Assembly (NCBI RefSeq): GCF_008017415.1
Contig: NZ_VRSV01000002.1
Coordinates: forward strand, 930,001 to 994,000
Reading direction: 5' to 3'
DNA length: 64,000 bases
Source of the DNA: Microbacterium hatanonis
Lineage (GTDB): Bacteria; Actinomycetota; Actinomycetes; Actinomycetales; Microbacteriaceae
A model generated the notes under the pieces. It saw only the letters and a program-made list of their open reading frames with translations, made no database searches and was not told where the DNA came from. This document shows, piece by piece, positions 42,287-51,611 of this stretch. Every line of letters starts with the position of its first letter. Within the stretch, counting starts at the first letter, position 1. A program made the translations under genes and the position numbers.

Positions 42287-43341
42287 TCGGGCTGGGCGTC
42301 ATCTCGGCCCAATACCTCGACACCCTCGTCGGACTCGACACGGTGCGGATCGCCGCCGCCGCCGACCTCGATCCCGCCCGCGCGCGAGCGATCGCCGATC
42401 GCGTGCCGGGGTGCCGGGCCCTCTCGGTCGACGAGCTCGTGGCCGACCCGGAGGTGCAGACGGTGCTGAACCTCACCGTTCCCGCCGCGCACGCGTCGGT
42501 CGCGCTCGCGGCGCTCGCCGCCGGGAAGAACGTCTACGGCGAGAAGCCGCTCGCCGCCACGCTCGCCGAAGCGCTCGAGGTCGTCGCGTCCGCCGGCGAT
42601 GCCTGGGTGGGAGGCGCGCCCGACACCGTGCTCGGCACCGGCGTGCAGACCGCGCGGGCGGTCGTCGACGCGGGGGAGATCGGCCGACCGGTGTCGGCGA
42701 CGGCGACCTGGGTGGCTCCGGGCCACGAGGCCTGGCATCCGAACCCCGACTTCTACTACCTCGCGGGAGGCGGGCCCCTGTTCGACATGGGGCCGTACTA
42801 CCTGACCACGCTCTTCCACCTCCTCGGTCCGGTCGTCCGGGTGTCGGGCGTCTCGTCACGGCCCCGCGACGAACGCATCATCGCGACGGGTCCCCGCGCG
42901 GGGGAGCGCATCCCCGTCGAGGTCGACACGCACGTGACCGGCGTTCTCGAGCACGTCGGCGGCGCGGTCTCGACGGTGACGTTCAGCTTCGACGCGGTGG
43001 CGACCGCCGCCGCGCCCCTCGAGGTGCACGGCGAGAGCGGATCGCTGACGGTGCCCGATCCGAACACGTTCGACGGCGAGGTGAGGCTGCGCCGCTCGCG
43101 TTCCGACGAGGGCGCGGTGATCGAGCCCCGCGCCGGCTACGAGCAGGCGGGGCGCGGTATCGGCCTGATCGACTTCGTCGCCGGTCACGGGCGGGCCGGC
43201 GGCGACGTCGCCCTGCACGTGCTCGAGATCATGACCGCGCTGACCGAGTCCGCGCGGGAAGGCCGACGCGTCGACCTGGCCACGACCGCGGAGCGCCCCT
43301 CGCTCGCACCCCTCACGCCCCGCACCGCTTGGAGAGCATAA
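42259..43341 (+). CDS. Gfo/Idh/MocA-family oxidoreductase
   Basis: A 360-residue NAD(P)-dependent sugar dehydrogenase-like enzyme: Rossmann motif GIVGLGVISAQ, the EKPLAATLAEA motif (residues around 94) and the C-terminal GFO domain with HPNPDFYYLAGGGPLFDMGPYY. I chose the GTG at 42259, with gagaggggg upstream. The TAA stop overlaps the next ATG. ThuA and Gfo proteins often work as a pair on a keto or oxidised sugar intermediate. Confidence 0.9.
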   Translation: MGKPHGIGIVGLGVISAQYLDTLVGLDTVRIAAAADLDPARARAIADRVPGCRALSVDELVADPEVQTVLNLTVPAAHASVALAALAAGKNVYGEKPLAATLAEALEVVASAGDAWVGGAPDTVLGTGVQTARAVVDAGEIGRPVSATATWVAPGHEAWHPNPDFYYLAGGGPLFDMGPYYLTTLFHLLGPVVRVSGVSSRPRDERIIATGPRAGERIPVEVDTHVTGVLEHVGGAVSTVTFSFDAVATAAAPLEVHGESGSLTVPDPNTFDGEVRLRRSRSDEGAVIEPRAGYEQAGRGIGLIDFVAGHGRAGGDVALHVLEIMTALTESAREGRRVDLATTAERPSLAPLTPRTAWRA

Positions 43342-44861
43342 TGACCTCGACGGCACGCGCCGTGATCGACCTCGACGTGACCGGCGATCGCATCAGCCGC
43401 CACCTCTACGGGCACTTCGCCGAGCACCTCGGCCGATGCATCTACGACGGGTTCTGGGTGGGGGAGGACTCGCCGATCCCGAACGTGCGCGGCATCCGTC
43501 TCGACATCGTCGAGGCGCTCCGCGCACTCGACATCCCGAATCTGCGGTGGCCGGGCGGATGCTTCGCCGACACGTACCACTGGCGCGACGGCATCGGACC
43601 GCGCCAGCGGCGTCCGAAGATCGCCAACACCAACTGGGGCGACGTCGTCGAGAACAACCACTTCGGCACGCACGAGTTCATGGACCTCTGCGACCTGCTC
43701 GGCGCCGACGCGTACGTGAACGGCAACGTCGGCAGCGGCACGGTGCAGGAGATGTCGGAGTGGGTGGAGTACCTGACCCGTGCCGATGACAGTCCGATGG
43801 CGAGGCTGCGACGGCAGAACGGACGAGACGAGCCGTGGCGGGTGCCGTTCTGGGGACTGGGCAACGAGGCGTGGGGGTGCGGCGGCAACATGTCGGCGTC
43901 GTTCTACGCCGAGGAGGCGCGCCGCTACGCCACCTTCTGCCACGAGCACGGCGGCAACTCGCTCACGAGGATCGCGGCGGGCGCGAACGAGGACGACCTC
44001 GAGTGGACGCGCACGCTCATGAAGTCCCTGACGGAGTGCCACGGCTGCACGATGGGCGGGAATCTGCCGTATCAGGCCATCTCTTTCCACTACTACACGC
44101 ACTCCGGGTCGGGCATCAACAGCGAGGCGGCGACCGCGTTCACCACGGCGCAGTACTACGAGACCGTGGCGTACGCGGCGGGGATCGAACGCATCGTGCG
44201 CGGGCACGTCGCCGTCATGGACTCCTACGACCCGCAGAACCGCGTCGGTCTGGTGTGCGACGAGTGGGGCACGTGGTGGAACGCCGCCGAGGGCACGAAT
44301 CCCGGCTTCCTCTTCCAGCAGAACACCGTGCGCGACGCCCTCGTCGCCGGTCTGCACTTCGACGTCTTCCACCGCCACGCTCGTCGCCTGACGATGGCGA
44401 ACATCGCGCAGACGGTGAACGTGCTGCAGGCGATGGTGCTCACCGACGGCGAGAACCTCGTGCTCACCCCGACCTACCACGTGTTCGAGATGAACAAGGG
44501 ACACCAGGATGCGGCAGGCCTCCCGGTGCACGTCCTCGAGACGCCGACGACCACCGTGCGCGGCGACGATCTCGACCTCGTGTCGATCTCGGCGTCGACG
44601 CGCGACGACACGGCGCTGGTGTCGTTGACCCACCTGTCGGTCGATGCCCCGTGCACGGTGCGGGTCGATCTGCGGGGTCGAGCCGCGAGCGTCGTGCGCG
44701 CGCGCGTGCTCACGGGCGACGCGGCATCTTCGTTCAACGACGTCGACGCGCCCGAACGTGTTGCGCCCCGACCGCTCGAGGCGAGCCTCGAGGCGGACGG
44801 GGTGCTCGTGGTCGAGCTCCCGCCCCACTCGTTCGCGACGGTCGAGCTCGCGCTCGGCTGA
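43341..44861 (+). CDS. GH51 alpha-L-arabinofuranosidase
   Basis: A 506-residue intracellular GH51 enzyme that releases arabinose from arabinan or arabinoxylan pieces. The acid/base is E176 (LGNEAWGCGG) and the nucleophile E308 (CDEWGTWW). The WPGGCFADTYHW and YYTHSGSG segments are typical. The C-terminal 130 residues form the beta-sandwich. No signal peptide, so it works on imported oligosaccharides, probably supplied by the ABC transporter at 46184-49328. Confidence 0.95.
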   Translation: MTSTARAVIDLDVTGDRISRHLYGHFAEHLGRCIYDGFWVGEDSPIPNVRGIRLDIVEALRALDIPNLRWPGGCFADTYHWRDGIGPRQRRPKIANTNWGDVVENNHFGTHEFMDLCDLLGADAYVNGNVGSGTVQEMSEWVEYLTRADDSPMARLRRQNGRDEPWRVPFWGLGNEAWGCGGNMSASFYAEEARRYATFCHEHGGNSLTRIAAGANEDDLEWTRTLMKSLTECHGCTMGGNLPYQAISFHYYTHSGSGINSEAATAFTTAQYYETVAYAAGIERIVRGHVAVMDSYDPQNRVGLVCDEWGTWWNAAEGTNPGFLFQQNTVRDALVAGLHFDVFHRHARRLTMANIAQTVNVLQAMVLTDGENLVLTPTYHVFEMNKGHQDAAGLPVHVLETPTTTVRGDDLDLVSISASTRDDTALVSLTHLSVDAPCTVRVDLRGRAASVVRARVLTGDAASSFNDVDAPERVAPRPLEASLEADGVLVVELPPHSFATVELALG

Positions 44862-44873
44862 CGGGTGCCCCTG

Positions 44874-44950
44874 GACCGCGAGACGTCAACGTGGATACGA
44901 GACTGCGACCCTCGTGCGCAGTGTCGTATCCCGGATGACGTCTCGCGGGC
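44874..44950. repeat. 77-base palindromic intergenic repeat, copy 2
   Basis: Outer arms GACCGCGAGACGTCA (44874-44888) and its complement (from 44934), inner arms ACGAGACTGC (44897-44906) and GCAGTGTCGT (44918-44927). Same length and spacing as the copy at 27631-27707, again between convergent genes. Confidence 0.8.
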
Positions 44951-44972
44951 TGGGCGGGGATCGGGGCGGGGG

Positions 44973-45998
44973 TCAGCGCCGCGGGGGAGCGATCGAGGCG
45001 CGCTCGATGGTGGGCATCGGGATCAGCGACTCGCCGGGTGCCCCGGGGTCGAGCAGCCGCTCGACCGCGCGACGCCCCATCGCCTCGTGCGGCAGTCCGA
45101 TGGTGGTGAGGCCGGGGCGGAGGTACGCGGCGAGCTCGTCGTTGTCGAACGAGACGACCGACACGTCGCCCGGCACCGACAGCCCCGCCTCGGTCAGAGC
45201 CTGGTAGGCGCCGAAGGCGAGACGGTCGTTCATGCAGATCAGCGCTCGGGGCGCGGGCCTCGAGGCCAGGAGGTCGCGGACGGCCTCGTACCCGTGGTCG
45301 GGCTCCCACAGCCAGATCGAGCGCTCCGCGGCGAAGGCCACCCCGGCCTCCGCCATCGCGTCGCGCACCCCGGCGACGCGTCGGGCGACGGTCGTCGAGC
45401 GGAACACGTCGCGTTCGGCCTCGTCGCTCTGACCGATGAGGGCGATGCCCTCGCGATGGCCCGCCTCGAGCAGCAGGCGCACGGCAGCCCGCCCGCCGCT
45501 GTACTCGTCGGGGAGGACGGATGCGGGGTGGCCCGGGTTGATCGCGTTGAGCATCACGGCGGCGGTGCCGCGGGGCAGTTCGGGGACGAAGAGCTCGCGG
45601 GCCCGCATCGTCGCGAAGATGATGCCGTCGACCTGGCGGTCGACGAGCGCGGCGATCGCCTCCTCTTCGCGGGCGGGGTCGCCGTCGGTCTCGATCACGA
45701 GCACGACGTGCGCGGCGGCGCGTGCCGCCTCGAGCGCGCCCTTGATCAGGCCGCTCGCGAAACGGGTCGTCGCGACGAGGTCGGAGACGAAGCCGAACGT
45801 CGAGGTCTTGTCGGTGCGGAGTCCTCGGGCGGCGATGTTCGGGCGGTAGCCGAGCTCGGTCGCCGCGGCGTGCACGCGGTCGTGGGCATCCTTCGACAAC
45901 CGGGTGTCGGGCCGACCGTTGAGAATGAGGGATGCCGCGCTGACCGATAGCCCCGCTCGTTGCGCGACATCGGCGAGCGTCACGCGCTTGGTCGCCAT
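44973..45998 (-). CDS. LacI-family transcriptional regulator (glycan set 2)
   Basis: A 341-residue LacI-type repressor with helix-turn-helix VTLADVAQRAGLSVSAASLIL, hinge segment YRPNIAARGLRT and a sugar-sensing domain. GAGAGGATG precedes the ATG. It is divergent from the sugar ABC transporter operon, and a LacI-type palindrome lies in the 185-base gap, just downstream of a TTGACA promoter. Confidence 0.93.
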   Translation of the reverse strand: MATKRVTLADVAQRAGLSVSAASLILNGRPDTRLSKDAHDRVHAAATELGYRPNIAARGLRTDKTSTFGFVSDLVATTRFASGLIKGALEAARAAAHVVLVIETDGDPAREEEAIAALVDRQVDGIIFATMRARELFVPELPRGTAAVMLNAINPGHPASVLPDEYSGGRAAVRLLLEAGHREGIALIGQSDEAERDVFRSTTVARRVAGVRDAMAEAGVAFAAERSIWLWEPDHGYEAVRDLLASRPAPRALICMNDRLAFGAYQALTEAGLSVPGDVSVVSFDNDELAAYLRPGLTTIGLPHEAMGRRAVERLLDPGAPGESLIPMPTIERASIAPPRR

Positions 45999-46042
45999 CG
46001 ATCATCCTCTCGACCTATGGATGCTATCGCCGCTCGGCGCAC

Positions 46043-46072
46043 TTGACAGAACCCGGGCATGCATCCCATGAT
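46043..46072 (+). promoter_or_regulatory. Sigma-70-type promoter of the sugar ABC operon
   Basis: TTGACA (46043-46048), 18 bases, then CATGAT (46067-46072). A LacI-type palindrome follows immediately. Confidence 0.55.
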
Positions 46073-46075
46073 GAG

Positions 46076-46097
46076 GGTGCTAAAACCTTTCAGCACC
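46076..46097. promoter_or_regulatory. LacI-type operator GGTGCTnAAA..TTTnAGCACC
   Basis: A 22-base near-palindrome (nine of eleven pairs match) placed just downstream of the promoter, where bound LacI would block transcription of the transporter operon. Confidence 0.65.
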
Positions 46098-46183
46098 TGC
46101 AGAACAGCCGAAACATCCGCAGTACCCCCGCACCACCCCGGTGACCCGCACCGGGGCGCATCACATGACGAAGGAGTCGTTTC

Positions 46184-47533
46184 ATGCCCTCATCCCGCCG
46201 CCCCGCAGGGCGCCGCGCGATCGCCCTCGGCGCGCTCGCCGTCGTCGGCGTCGTGCTCTCGGCCTGCGCGCCGGGTGCCGCCGCCCCCGACACCAGCGCC
46301 GACGCCGTCAACGTGTCGACCGAGCTGACCTCCGACGAGGTCACCCTCACGATCGCCGACGAGACCGGGTTCCCGGTCACCGACAAGTTGACGGAGGAGT
46401 TCACCAAGCAGCATCCGAACGTCACCTTCACCATCACCCGCGACACGTTCCAGAACCTCACGGCGAACGCCCCCAAGCTCCTCGCCAGCTCCACGCCGCC
46501 CGACCTCATCCGCCTCCCCACTCTGGGCGAGACGGTGAAGGACGGGCTCGTGCTCGACCTCGACCCGTACTTCGACGCCTACGGATGGGACGCCTGGCCC
46601 GCCTCGCAGCTCGCGCCGCTGCGCATGAGCGAAGACGGCGTGCGCGGCTCGGGCGCGCTGTACCAGCTGGGTCTGGGCTACAGCATCACCGGCATCTACA
46701 TGAACACGGCGCTCGCCGACCAGCTGGGCATCGACGGACCCCCCGCGACGATGGCCGAGCTCGAGGAGGACCTCGCGACGGCGAAGGCCGGTGGCGTGCA
46801 GCCGATCATGGCCGGCGACAAGGACGGCGTGGTCAACTTCGTGACGCAGGCCGCGATGAACCAGTACGCCGACAAGGACGAGTTCTTGGCGTGGATGTTC
46901 AACGAGCCCGGCGCCACCTACAACACGGAGGGCAACACCGAAGGCGCAGAGCTCATCCGGCGCTGGGCCGACGAGGGCTACTTCCCGTCCGACATCAACG
47001 CTCTGGACTACTTCACCTTCGTCAGCCAGTTCTCCGACGGCGGGGCACTGTTCACCTTCAACGGCAACTGGGAGGCGGCGAACTACCAGGCGGCCCTCGG
47101 CGACGACGTCACCTTCTTCCTCGTGCCCCCGATCGAGGAGGGCGGCGACCACGTCGCGATGGGAGCGGCCAACTCGTTCTCGGTGGCGGCGAAGTCGCAG
47201 CACAAGAACGAGATCGTCTACTTCCTGAACTGGATCCACACCGACCCGGTCGCGCGGCAGATCATCGTCGACGTCACCGGTGCCTCGCCCGGCGGCGACC
47301 CGTCGCTCGCCCTCCCCGAGGTCGAGTCGGGCTCGCTCATCGAGAAGGCCCTCGAGATGTCGGCGCAGATCGGCGAGGAGAACGGCCAGGTCGACTTCAT
47401 GGCCAACACCACCGCCGGCATCTACGCGGGATCGATCATCCCGGAGTCGCAGCTGCTCGTGACGAGTCAGATCACCGGGGCCGAGTTCACCGAGCGCGTG
47501 CAGAAGTTCTACGAGAGCGAGGTCGGCGGGTGA
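46184..47533 (+). CDS. Sugar ABC transporter substrate-binding lipoprotein
   Basis: A 449-residue family-1 (MalE-like) binding protein. The signal has paired arginines, a hydrophobic stretch and lipobox VLSAC. The mature part shows FTKQHPNVTFTITRDTFQ and the central LYQLGLGYSITGIYMN typical of oligosaccharide binders. gaaggag lies ahead of the ATG. Its stop overlaps the GTG of the first permease. The sugar is unknown; nearby GH51 and GH32-like genes suggest arabino- or fructo-oligosaccharides. Confidence 0.92.
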   Translation: MPSSRRPAGRRAIALGALAVVGVVLSACAPGAAAPDTSADAVNVSTELTSDEVTLTIADETGFPVTDKLTEEFTKQHPNVTFTITRDTFQNLTANAPKLLASSTPPDLIRLPTLGETVKDGLVLDLDPYFDAYGWDAWPASQLAPLRMSEDGVRGSGALYQLGLGYSITGIYMNTALADQLGIDGPPATMAELEEDLATAKAGGVQPIMAGDKDGVVNFVTQAAMNQYADKDEFLAWMFNEPGATYNTEGNTEGAELIRRWADEGYFPSDINALDYFTFVSQFSDGGALFTFNGNWEAANYQAALGDDVTFFLVPPIEEGGDHVAMGAANSFSVAAKSQHKNEIVYFLNWIHTDPVARQIIVDVTGASPGGDPSLALPEVESGSLIEKALEMSAQIGEENGQVDFMANTTAGIYAGSIIPESQLLVTSQITGAEFTERVQKFYESEVGG

Positions 47534-48507
47534 CATCCCGACCCGCGATCGACCCCGATGTGCTGACGCCGGGGGACACCCCGGCGTCAGCCGTCGCGGG
47601 TTCGCGAACCCCCCGTCGGGCCACTGCCATCGCGGTGGCCCGACGGGCCACGCTCGTCGGCTGGGCGCTGCTCGTGCCGGCACTGCTGGCGTACGTCGGC
47701 TTCGTGATCTGGCCGCTGATCCAGGGCGTGCAGTACTCGTTCTACGACTGGAACGGCGTGGGCGTGGCCACCTGGGTCGGCTTCGACAACTACCTCCGGG
47801 TGTTCACCGACCCCGACCTGCTCGGCGCGATCCGCAACGCGTTCCTGCTCATCGCCTTCTTCACCGTCATCCCGGTGAGCGTCGGCCTCGTGCTCGCGAC
47901 GCTCATCCGCTCCATGAAGGCCGGCGCGTTCGCCAGCATCTCGCAGACGATCCTCTTCCTCCCGCAGATCATCCCGCTCGCGGCGGCCGGCATCGCCTGG
48001 TCGTGGATGTACGCCCAGACCGGCGCGGTCAACCAGATCCTCAGCGGCGTCGGCCTCGGCTGGATCACCCGGTCATGGCTCGCCGACTACACCACCGCCC
48101 TCCCCGCCGTCGGCCTCATCGGGTCGTGGGTGCTGACGGGGCTGTGCACCGTGCTGCTGCTCACCGGCATCGGCAAGATCGACGTCTCGCTCTACGAGGC
48201 GATCCGTCTCGACGGCGCCGGCTGGTGGCGGGAGTTCTTCACCATCACCCTCCCGGGCCTGCGGCAGGAGATCGCCGTGCTGGTCACACTGACGGTGATC
48301 GCTGCCCTCAGCAGCTTCGACATCATCTACACCTCCACCCAGGGAGGACCGGGCCGGGCCACCCTCGTGCCGGGTCTGTCGATCTTCCGCATCGGATTCA
48401 CCCAGAGCGATGTCGGACTCGCCTCGGCGTTCGGCATCGTGCTGATGGTGCTCATCCTCATCGTCGTGCTGCCCATCCAGCGCCTGTCCCGGACGGAATC
48501 CCGATGA
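47530..48507 (+). CDS. Sugar ABC transporter permease (MalF type)
   Basis: A 325-residue membrane protein with a polar N-terminal 40 residues and about six transmembrane segments. The EAA motif is EAIRLDGAGWWREFFTITLP. GTG start overlapping the binding-protein stop; its own stop overlaps the next ATG. The importer has no ATPase in this cluster, so it must use a shared MsiK-type ATPase from elsewhere, as is usual in actinobacteria. Confidence 0.93.
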   Translation: MTSRPAIDPDVLTPGDTPASAVAGSRTPRRATAIAVARRATLVGWALLVPALLAYVGFVIWPLIQGVQYSFYDWNGVGVATWVGFDNYLRVFTDPDLLGAIRNAFLLIAFFTVIPVSVGLVLATLIRSMKAGAFASISQTILFLPQIIPLAAAGIAWSWMYAQTGAVNQILSGVGLGWITRSWLADYTTALPAVGLIGSWVLTGLCTVLLLTGIGKIDVSLYEAIRLDGAGWWREFFTITLPGLRQEIAVLVTLTVIAALSSFDIIYTSTQGGPGRATLVPGLSIFRIGFTQSDVGLASAFGIVLMVLILIVVLPIQRLSRTESR

Positions 48508-49328
48508 TCGCCAACCGCACCGAGGTGATCCTCGGCCGGACGCTCCTCATCCTCGCCCTCATCCTCACCGTGATCCCGCTGGTGAGCATGCTGTCGGCCG
48601 CGCTCGCACCCGCCGACCGCAACCCGACCGGCATCGAGTGGCCGAGCGATCCGCAGTGGGTCAACTTCGTCACCGCCTTCGAGACGGGCAACGTGCTGCG
48701 GCTCATGGGCTCGAGCACCCTCATCGTGCTGGGCGTCGTGCCCATCAGCCTGCTGATCGCGACCCTCGCCGGATACGCGCTGGGAGGACTTCGGGTCAAG
48801 GGCGGCCGCGGCATCCTGATCTTCTTCGTTCTCGGTCTCACGATCCCGTTCGAGTCGCTGATCATCCCGCTGTACTACCAGTCGCAGGCGATGGGCACCC
48901 TGAATACGCAGTGGGCCGTGATCTTTCCGCTGATCGGTCTGTTCATGCCGTTCAGCGTGTTCTGGATGCGCGCGCACTTCATCAACGTGCCGCCGGAGCT
49001 CGGCGAGGCGGCGCGGGTGGACGGCGCCAGCACGTGGCAGGAGTTCCGCCGGATCCAGCTCCCGCTCGCGATGCCCGCGCTCTCGGCGCTGGCGATCCTG
49101 CTGTTCATCTGGACCTGGAACCAGTTCATCCTGCCGGTGGTGCTCATCGCCGACCCGTTGAACCGCACGGTGGCCGGTGCGCTCACCTTCTTCCAGGGGC
49201 AGTACTCGCTCAGCATCCCCCTCCTCAATGCGGGAGCGCTCATCATCATCACCCCCGCGATCGTGCTGTTCCTGATCTTCCAGCGACAGTTCATCAAGGC
49301 CTTGCTGCAGGGCGCGGTGAAGGGGTGA
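48504..49328 (+). CDS. Sugar ABC transporter permease (MalG type)
   Basis: A 274-residue permease with about six transmembrane segments and the EAA motif EAARVDGASTWQEFRRIQLP. It couples to the MalF-type gene by a four-base overlap and is followed 49 bases later by a GH32-like hydrolase. Confidence 0.93.
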   Translation: MIANRTEVILGRTLLILALILTVIPLVSMLSAALAPADRNPTGIEWPSDPQWVNFVTAFETGNVLRLMGSSTLIVLGVVPISLLIATLAGYALGGLRVKGGRGILIFFVLGLTIPFESLIIPLYYQSQAMGTLNTQWAVIFPLIGLFMPFSVFWMRAHFINVPPELGEAARVDGASTWQEFRRIQLPLAMPALSALAILLFIWTWNQFILPVVLIADPLNRTVAGALTFFQGQYSLSIPLLNAGALIIITPAIVLFLIFQRQFIKALLQGAVKG

Positions 49329-49377
49329 GCCCCCGCTCGTCCCTGACCGCCGCCGCTCATCACGACAGGACAGCCGC

Positions 49378-50340
49378 ATGACCTTCTCCCGACCGGACTC
49401 GTGGGTCTGGGACTTCTGGATCGCCCGCGACGGCGAGACGTTCCACCTCTTCTACCTGCACGCCCCGCGATCGCTCGGCGACCCCGACCTGCGGCACCGC
49501 AACGCCCGCATCGGGCACGCGGTCTCCGCCGACCTGCGCGCATGGGACGACCTCGGCGTCGTGCTCGGCCCGGGGCCCGACGGGTCGATCGACGCGTCGG
49601 CGGTGTGGACCGGATGCGTCGTCCGCGACGATGCGCGCTGGCTGATGTTCTACACGGGGTCGAGGTTCTTCCGCGACGGCGAGATCACGAACGTCGAGAC
49701 CGTGGCGATGGCCGAGTCGACCGACCTGCACGACTGGACCAAGCTGCCCTTCGCGTTGGGCGCCGACCCCGAGCGCTACGAGGTGCTCGCCGACGGCACC
49801 TGGCACGAGGAGGCGTGGCGCGACCCGTGGGTCTTCCGCGTCGGGGATGAGTGGCACATGCTGCTCACCGCGAGGGCGCGCGGCGCGGCCGACGACCGCG
49901 ACCGCGGGGTCGTCGCGCGTGCACGGTCGAGCGATCTCGTCGAGTGGACGGTCGAGGCGCGCGTCTCGGCCCCGGGCTCGGGCTTCGCGCACCTCGAGGT
50001 GCCGCAGGTGGTCTCGGGCGACGGCGTGGAGGCGGTCGTCTTCTCGTGCGACAGCGCCCACCTCGCCGGCGATCGTGCCGGTCAGCAGGGCGGCATCTGG
50101 GTGGCACGACGCGACCCCGAGACGGGGTGGATCGACGCGGGCGAGGCCCGCCTGCTCGTGGACGAGAGCCTCTACGCCGGACGCATTGTGCGCGACACCG
50201 ACGGAGCCCTGTCGCTGATGGGGTTCGAGAACGTGGTCGACGGAGCGTTCGAGGGCCGCATCGGCGACCCGCTCAGGCTCGACGCGGACGACGACGGACT
50301 GCTGGTGCTCGCCAGCGACCGGGAAGGGGCACGCGCATGA
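49378..50340 (+). CDS. GH32-like five-bladed beta-propeller glycosidase
   Basis: A 320-residue single-domain protein. The three catalytic landmarks of clan GH-J are visible: nucleophile D12 (WVWDFW), RDP with D149 (EAWRDPWVFR) and acid/base E207 (HLEVPQVV, in place of the usual ECP). It lacks the C-terminal beta-sandwich of classical GH32 enzymes and has no signal peptide, so it acts on imported fructosides or a related sugar. GH43 membership is the alternative. Its stop overlaps the serine hydrolase start. Confidence 0.75.
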   Translation: MTFSRPDSWVWDFWIARDGETFHLFYLHAPRSLGDPDLRHRNARIGHAVSADLRAWDDLGVVLGPGPDGSIDASAVWTGCVVRDDARWLMFYTGSRFFRDGEITNVETVAMAESTDLHDWTKLPFALGADPERYEVLADGTWHEEAWRDPWVFRVGDEWHMLLTARARGAADDRDRGVVARARSSDLVEWTVEARVSAPGSGFAHLEVPQVVSGDGVEAVVFSCDSAHLAGDRAGQQGGIWVARRDPETGWIDAGEARLLVDESLYAGRIVRDTDGALSLMGFENVVDGAFEGRIGDPLRLDADDDGLLVLASDREGARA

Positions 50341-51494
50341 TCGCCATCGACGGCCGGGCAGACGCCCGGTTCGACCGCGTGGTCGACGCCTTCGGCTCGG
50401 CTTTCGACGGGCGCCCCGACATGGGCGCCGCCCTCGCCGTGCGCGTCGACGGGCAGCCCGTGGTCGACGTCTGGGCGGGCGTGGCGGATGCTGCGACCGG
50501 AGCGCCCTGGCGCGAGGACACCGTCAGCGTGGTCTTCTCCTGCACCAAGGGGCTGATGTCGATCCTCGCCGCGCGCGCCGTCGAGCGCGGCGACCTGCGA
50601 TACGCCGACCCCGTGGTGGGGCTCTGGCCCGAATTCGGCGTCGGCGGAAAACAGGGCACCACCGTGGCCGACCTGCTCGCCCACCGCGCGGGCCTGTCGG
50701 CGCCGCGCGTCGACCTCTCGGAGGACGACATCGTGGACTGGGCGCGCGTGACCGAGGTGCTCGCCGGTCAGGAACCGCTGTGGACGCCGGGTGACGAGTA
50801 CGGGTACCACGCGATCACCCACGGCTGGCTCATCGGCGAGGTGCTGCGTCGACGCACCGGCCGCTCGGTGGGCGACCTCTTCCGCGACGAGGTCGCGGGC
50901 CCGCTCGGTGCCGACGCGTGGATCGGGCTGCCCGCCGCCGTGGAGCCGCGGGTGGCGCCGATGCGCATCGGCGCGACCCTCGCCGCCGCGACGGAGGAGA
51001 TGCTCCGGCCCGAGGGCGGGCGGTCGTGGCCCGCGCGTGCGATGACCCTCGGCGGGGCGCTCCCCGCAGCCCTCGTCGGGGACGGCATCGGCTTCAACTC
51101 GCCGCGCGTGCGGGCGGCCGAGATCCCCGGCGCCGGCGGCGTCGCGTCGGCGCGGGCGCTGGCGGCGATCTGGTCGGCGACCGTGACCCCGACCGACGGG
51201 GTGCGCCTGCTCGGCGACGAGGTGCGGGAGGCGGCCACCGTGCCGGTGAGCGCCGGACGGCCGTTCTTCGAGGCGGCGCCCCCGTGGCCGCGGTGGGGCA
51301 TGGGGTTCCAGCTCGACTCCGAGGCCCGCCGCTACCTCTCGCCCGACGGCTTCGGCCACGACGGTGCGGGCGGGCAGGTCGCGTTCGCCGACCCGGGCCG
51401 ACGCATCGGCTTCTCGTTCGTGACGAACCTGATGGAGGCCGGCGACGACCGGGGAACCCGGATCGTCGCGGCGCTCGCCGACGCGCTCGCCTGA
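50337..51494 (+). CDS. Serine hydrolase, beta-lactamase/EstB type
   Basis: A 385-residue class-C-beta-lactamase-fold esterase. The nucleophile motif is S68-C-T-K71 (FSCTKG), with the second motif around YGYHAITHG and a glycine-rich GHDGAGG near the C-terminus. No signal peptide. Cytoplasmic members cleave ester groups; in this operon it could remove acyl groups from imported oligosaccharides, which is inference. Confidence 0.88.
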   Translation: MIAIDGRADARFDRVVDAFGSAFDGRPDMGAALAVRVDGQPVVDVWAGVADAATGAPWREDTVSVVFSCTKGLMSILAARAVERGDLRYADPVVGLWPEFGVGGKQGTTVADLLAHRAGLSAPRVDLSEDDIVDWARVTEVLAGQEPLWTPGDEYGYHAITHGWLIGEVLRRRTGRSVGDLFRDEVAGPLGADAWIGLPAAVEPRVAPMRIGATLAAATEEMLRPEGGRSWPARAMTLGGALPAALVGDGIGFNSPRVRAAEIPGAGGVASARALAAIWSATVTPTDGVRLLGDEVREAATVPVSAGRPFFEAAPPWPRWGMGFQLDSEARRYLSPDGFGHDGAGGQVAFADPGRRIGFSFVTNLMEAGDDRGTRIVAALADALA

Positions 51495-51509
51495 CGACGA
51501 CACGAGGCC

Positions 51510-51537
51510 TTGCATCCGCGACGCGTTCGGCTACGAA
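51510..51537 (+). promoter_or_regulatory. Possible promoter of the oxidoreductase gene
   Basis: TTGCAT (51510-51515), 16 bases, TACGAA (51532-51537), about 75 bases before the GTG start at 51612. Confidence 0.35.
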
Positions 51538-51611
51538 TAGAGCTATGGCGACCGGGTTCCGGTTCGGCCGCCGTGCACACCGTCCGTGCGTTCGACGAAA
51601 GGTCGTCCATC

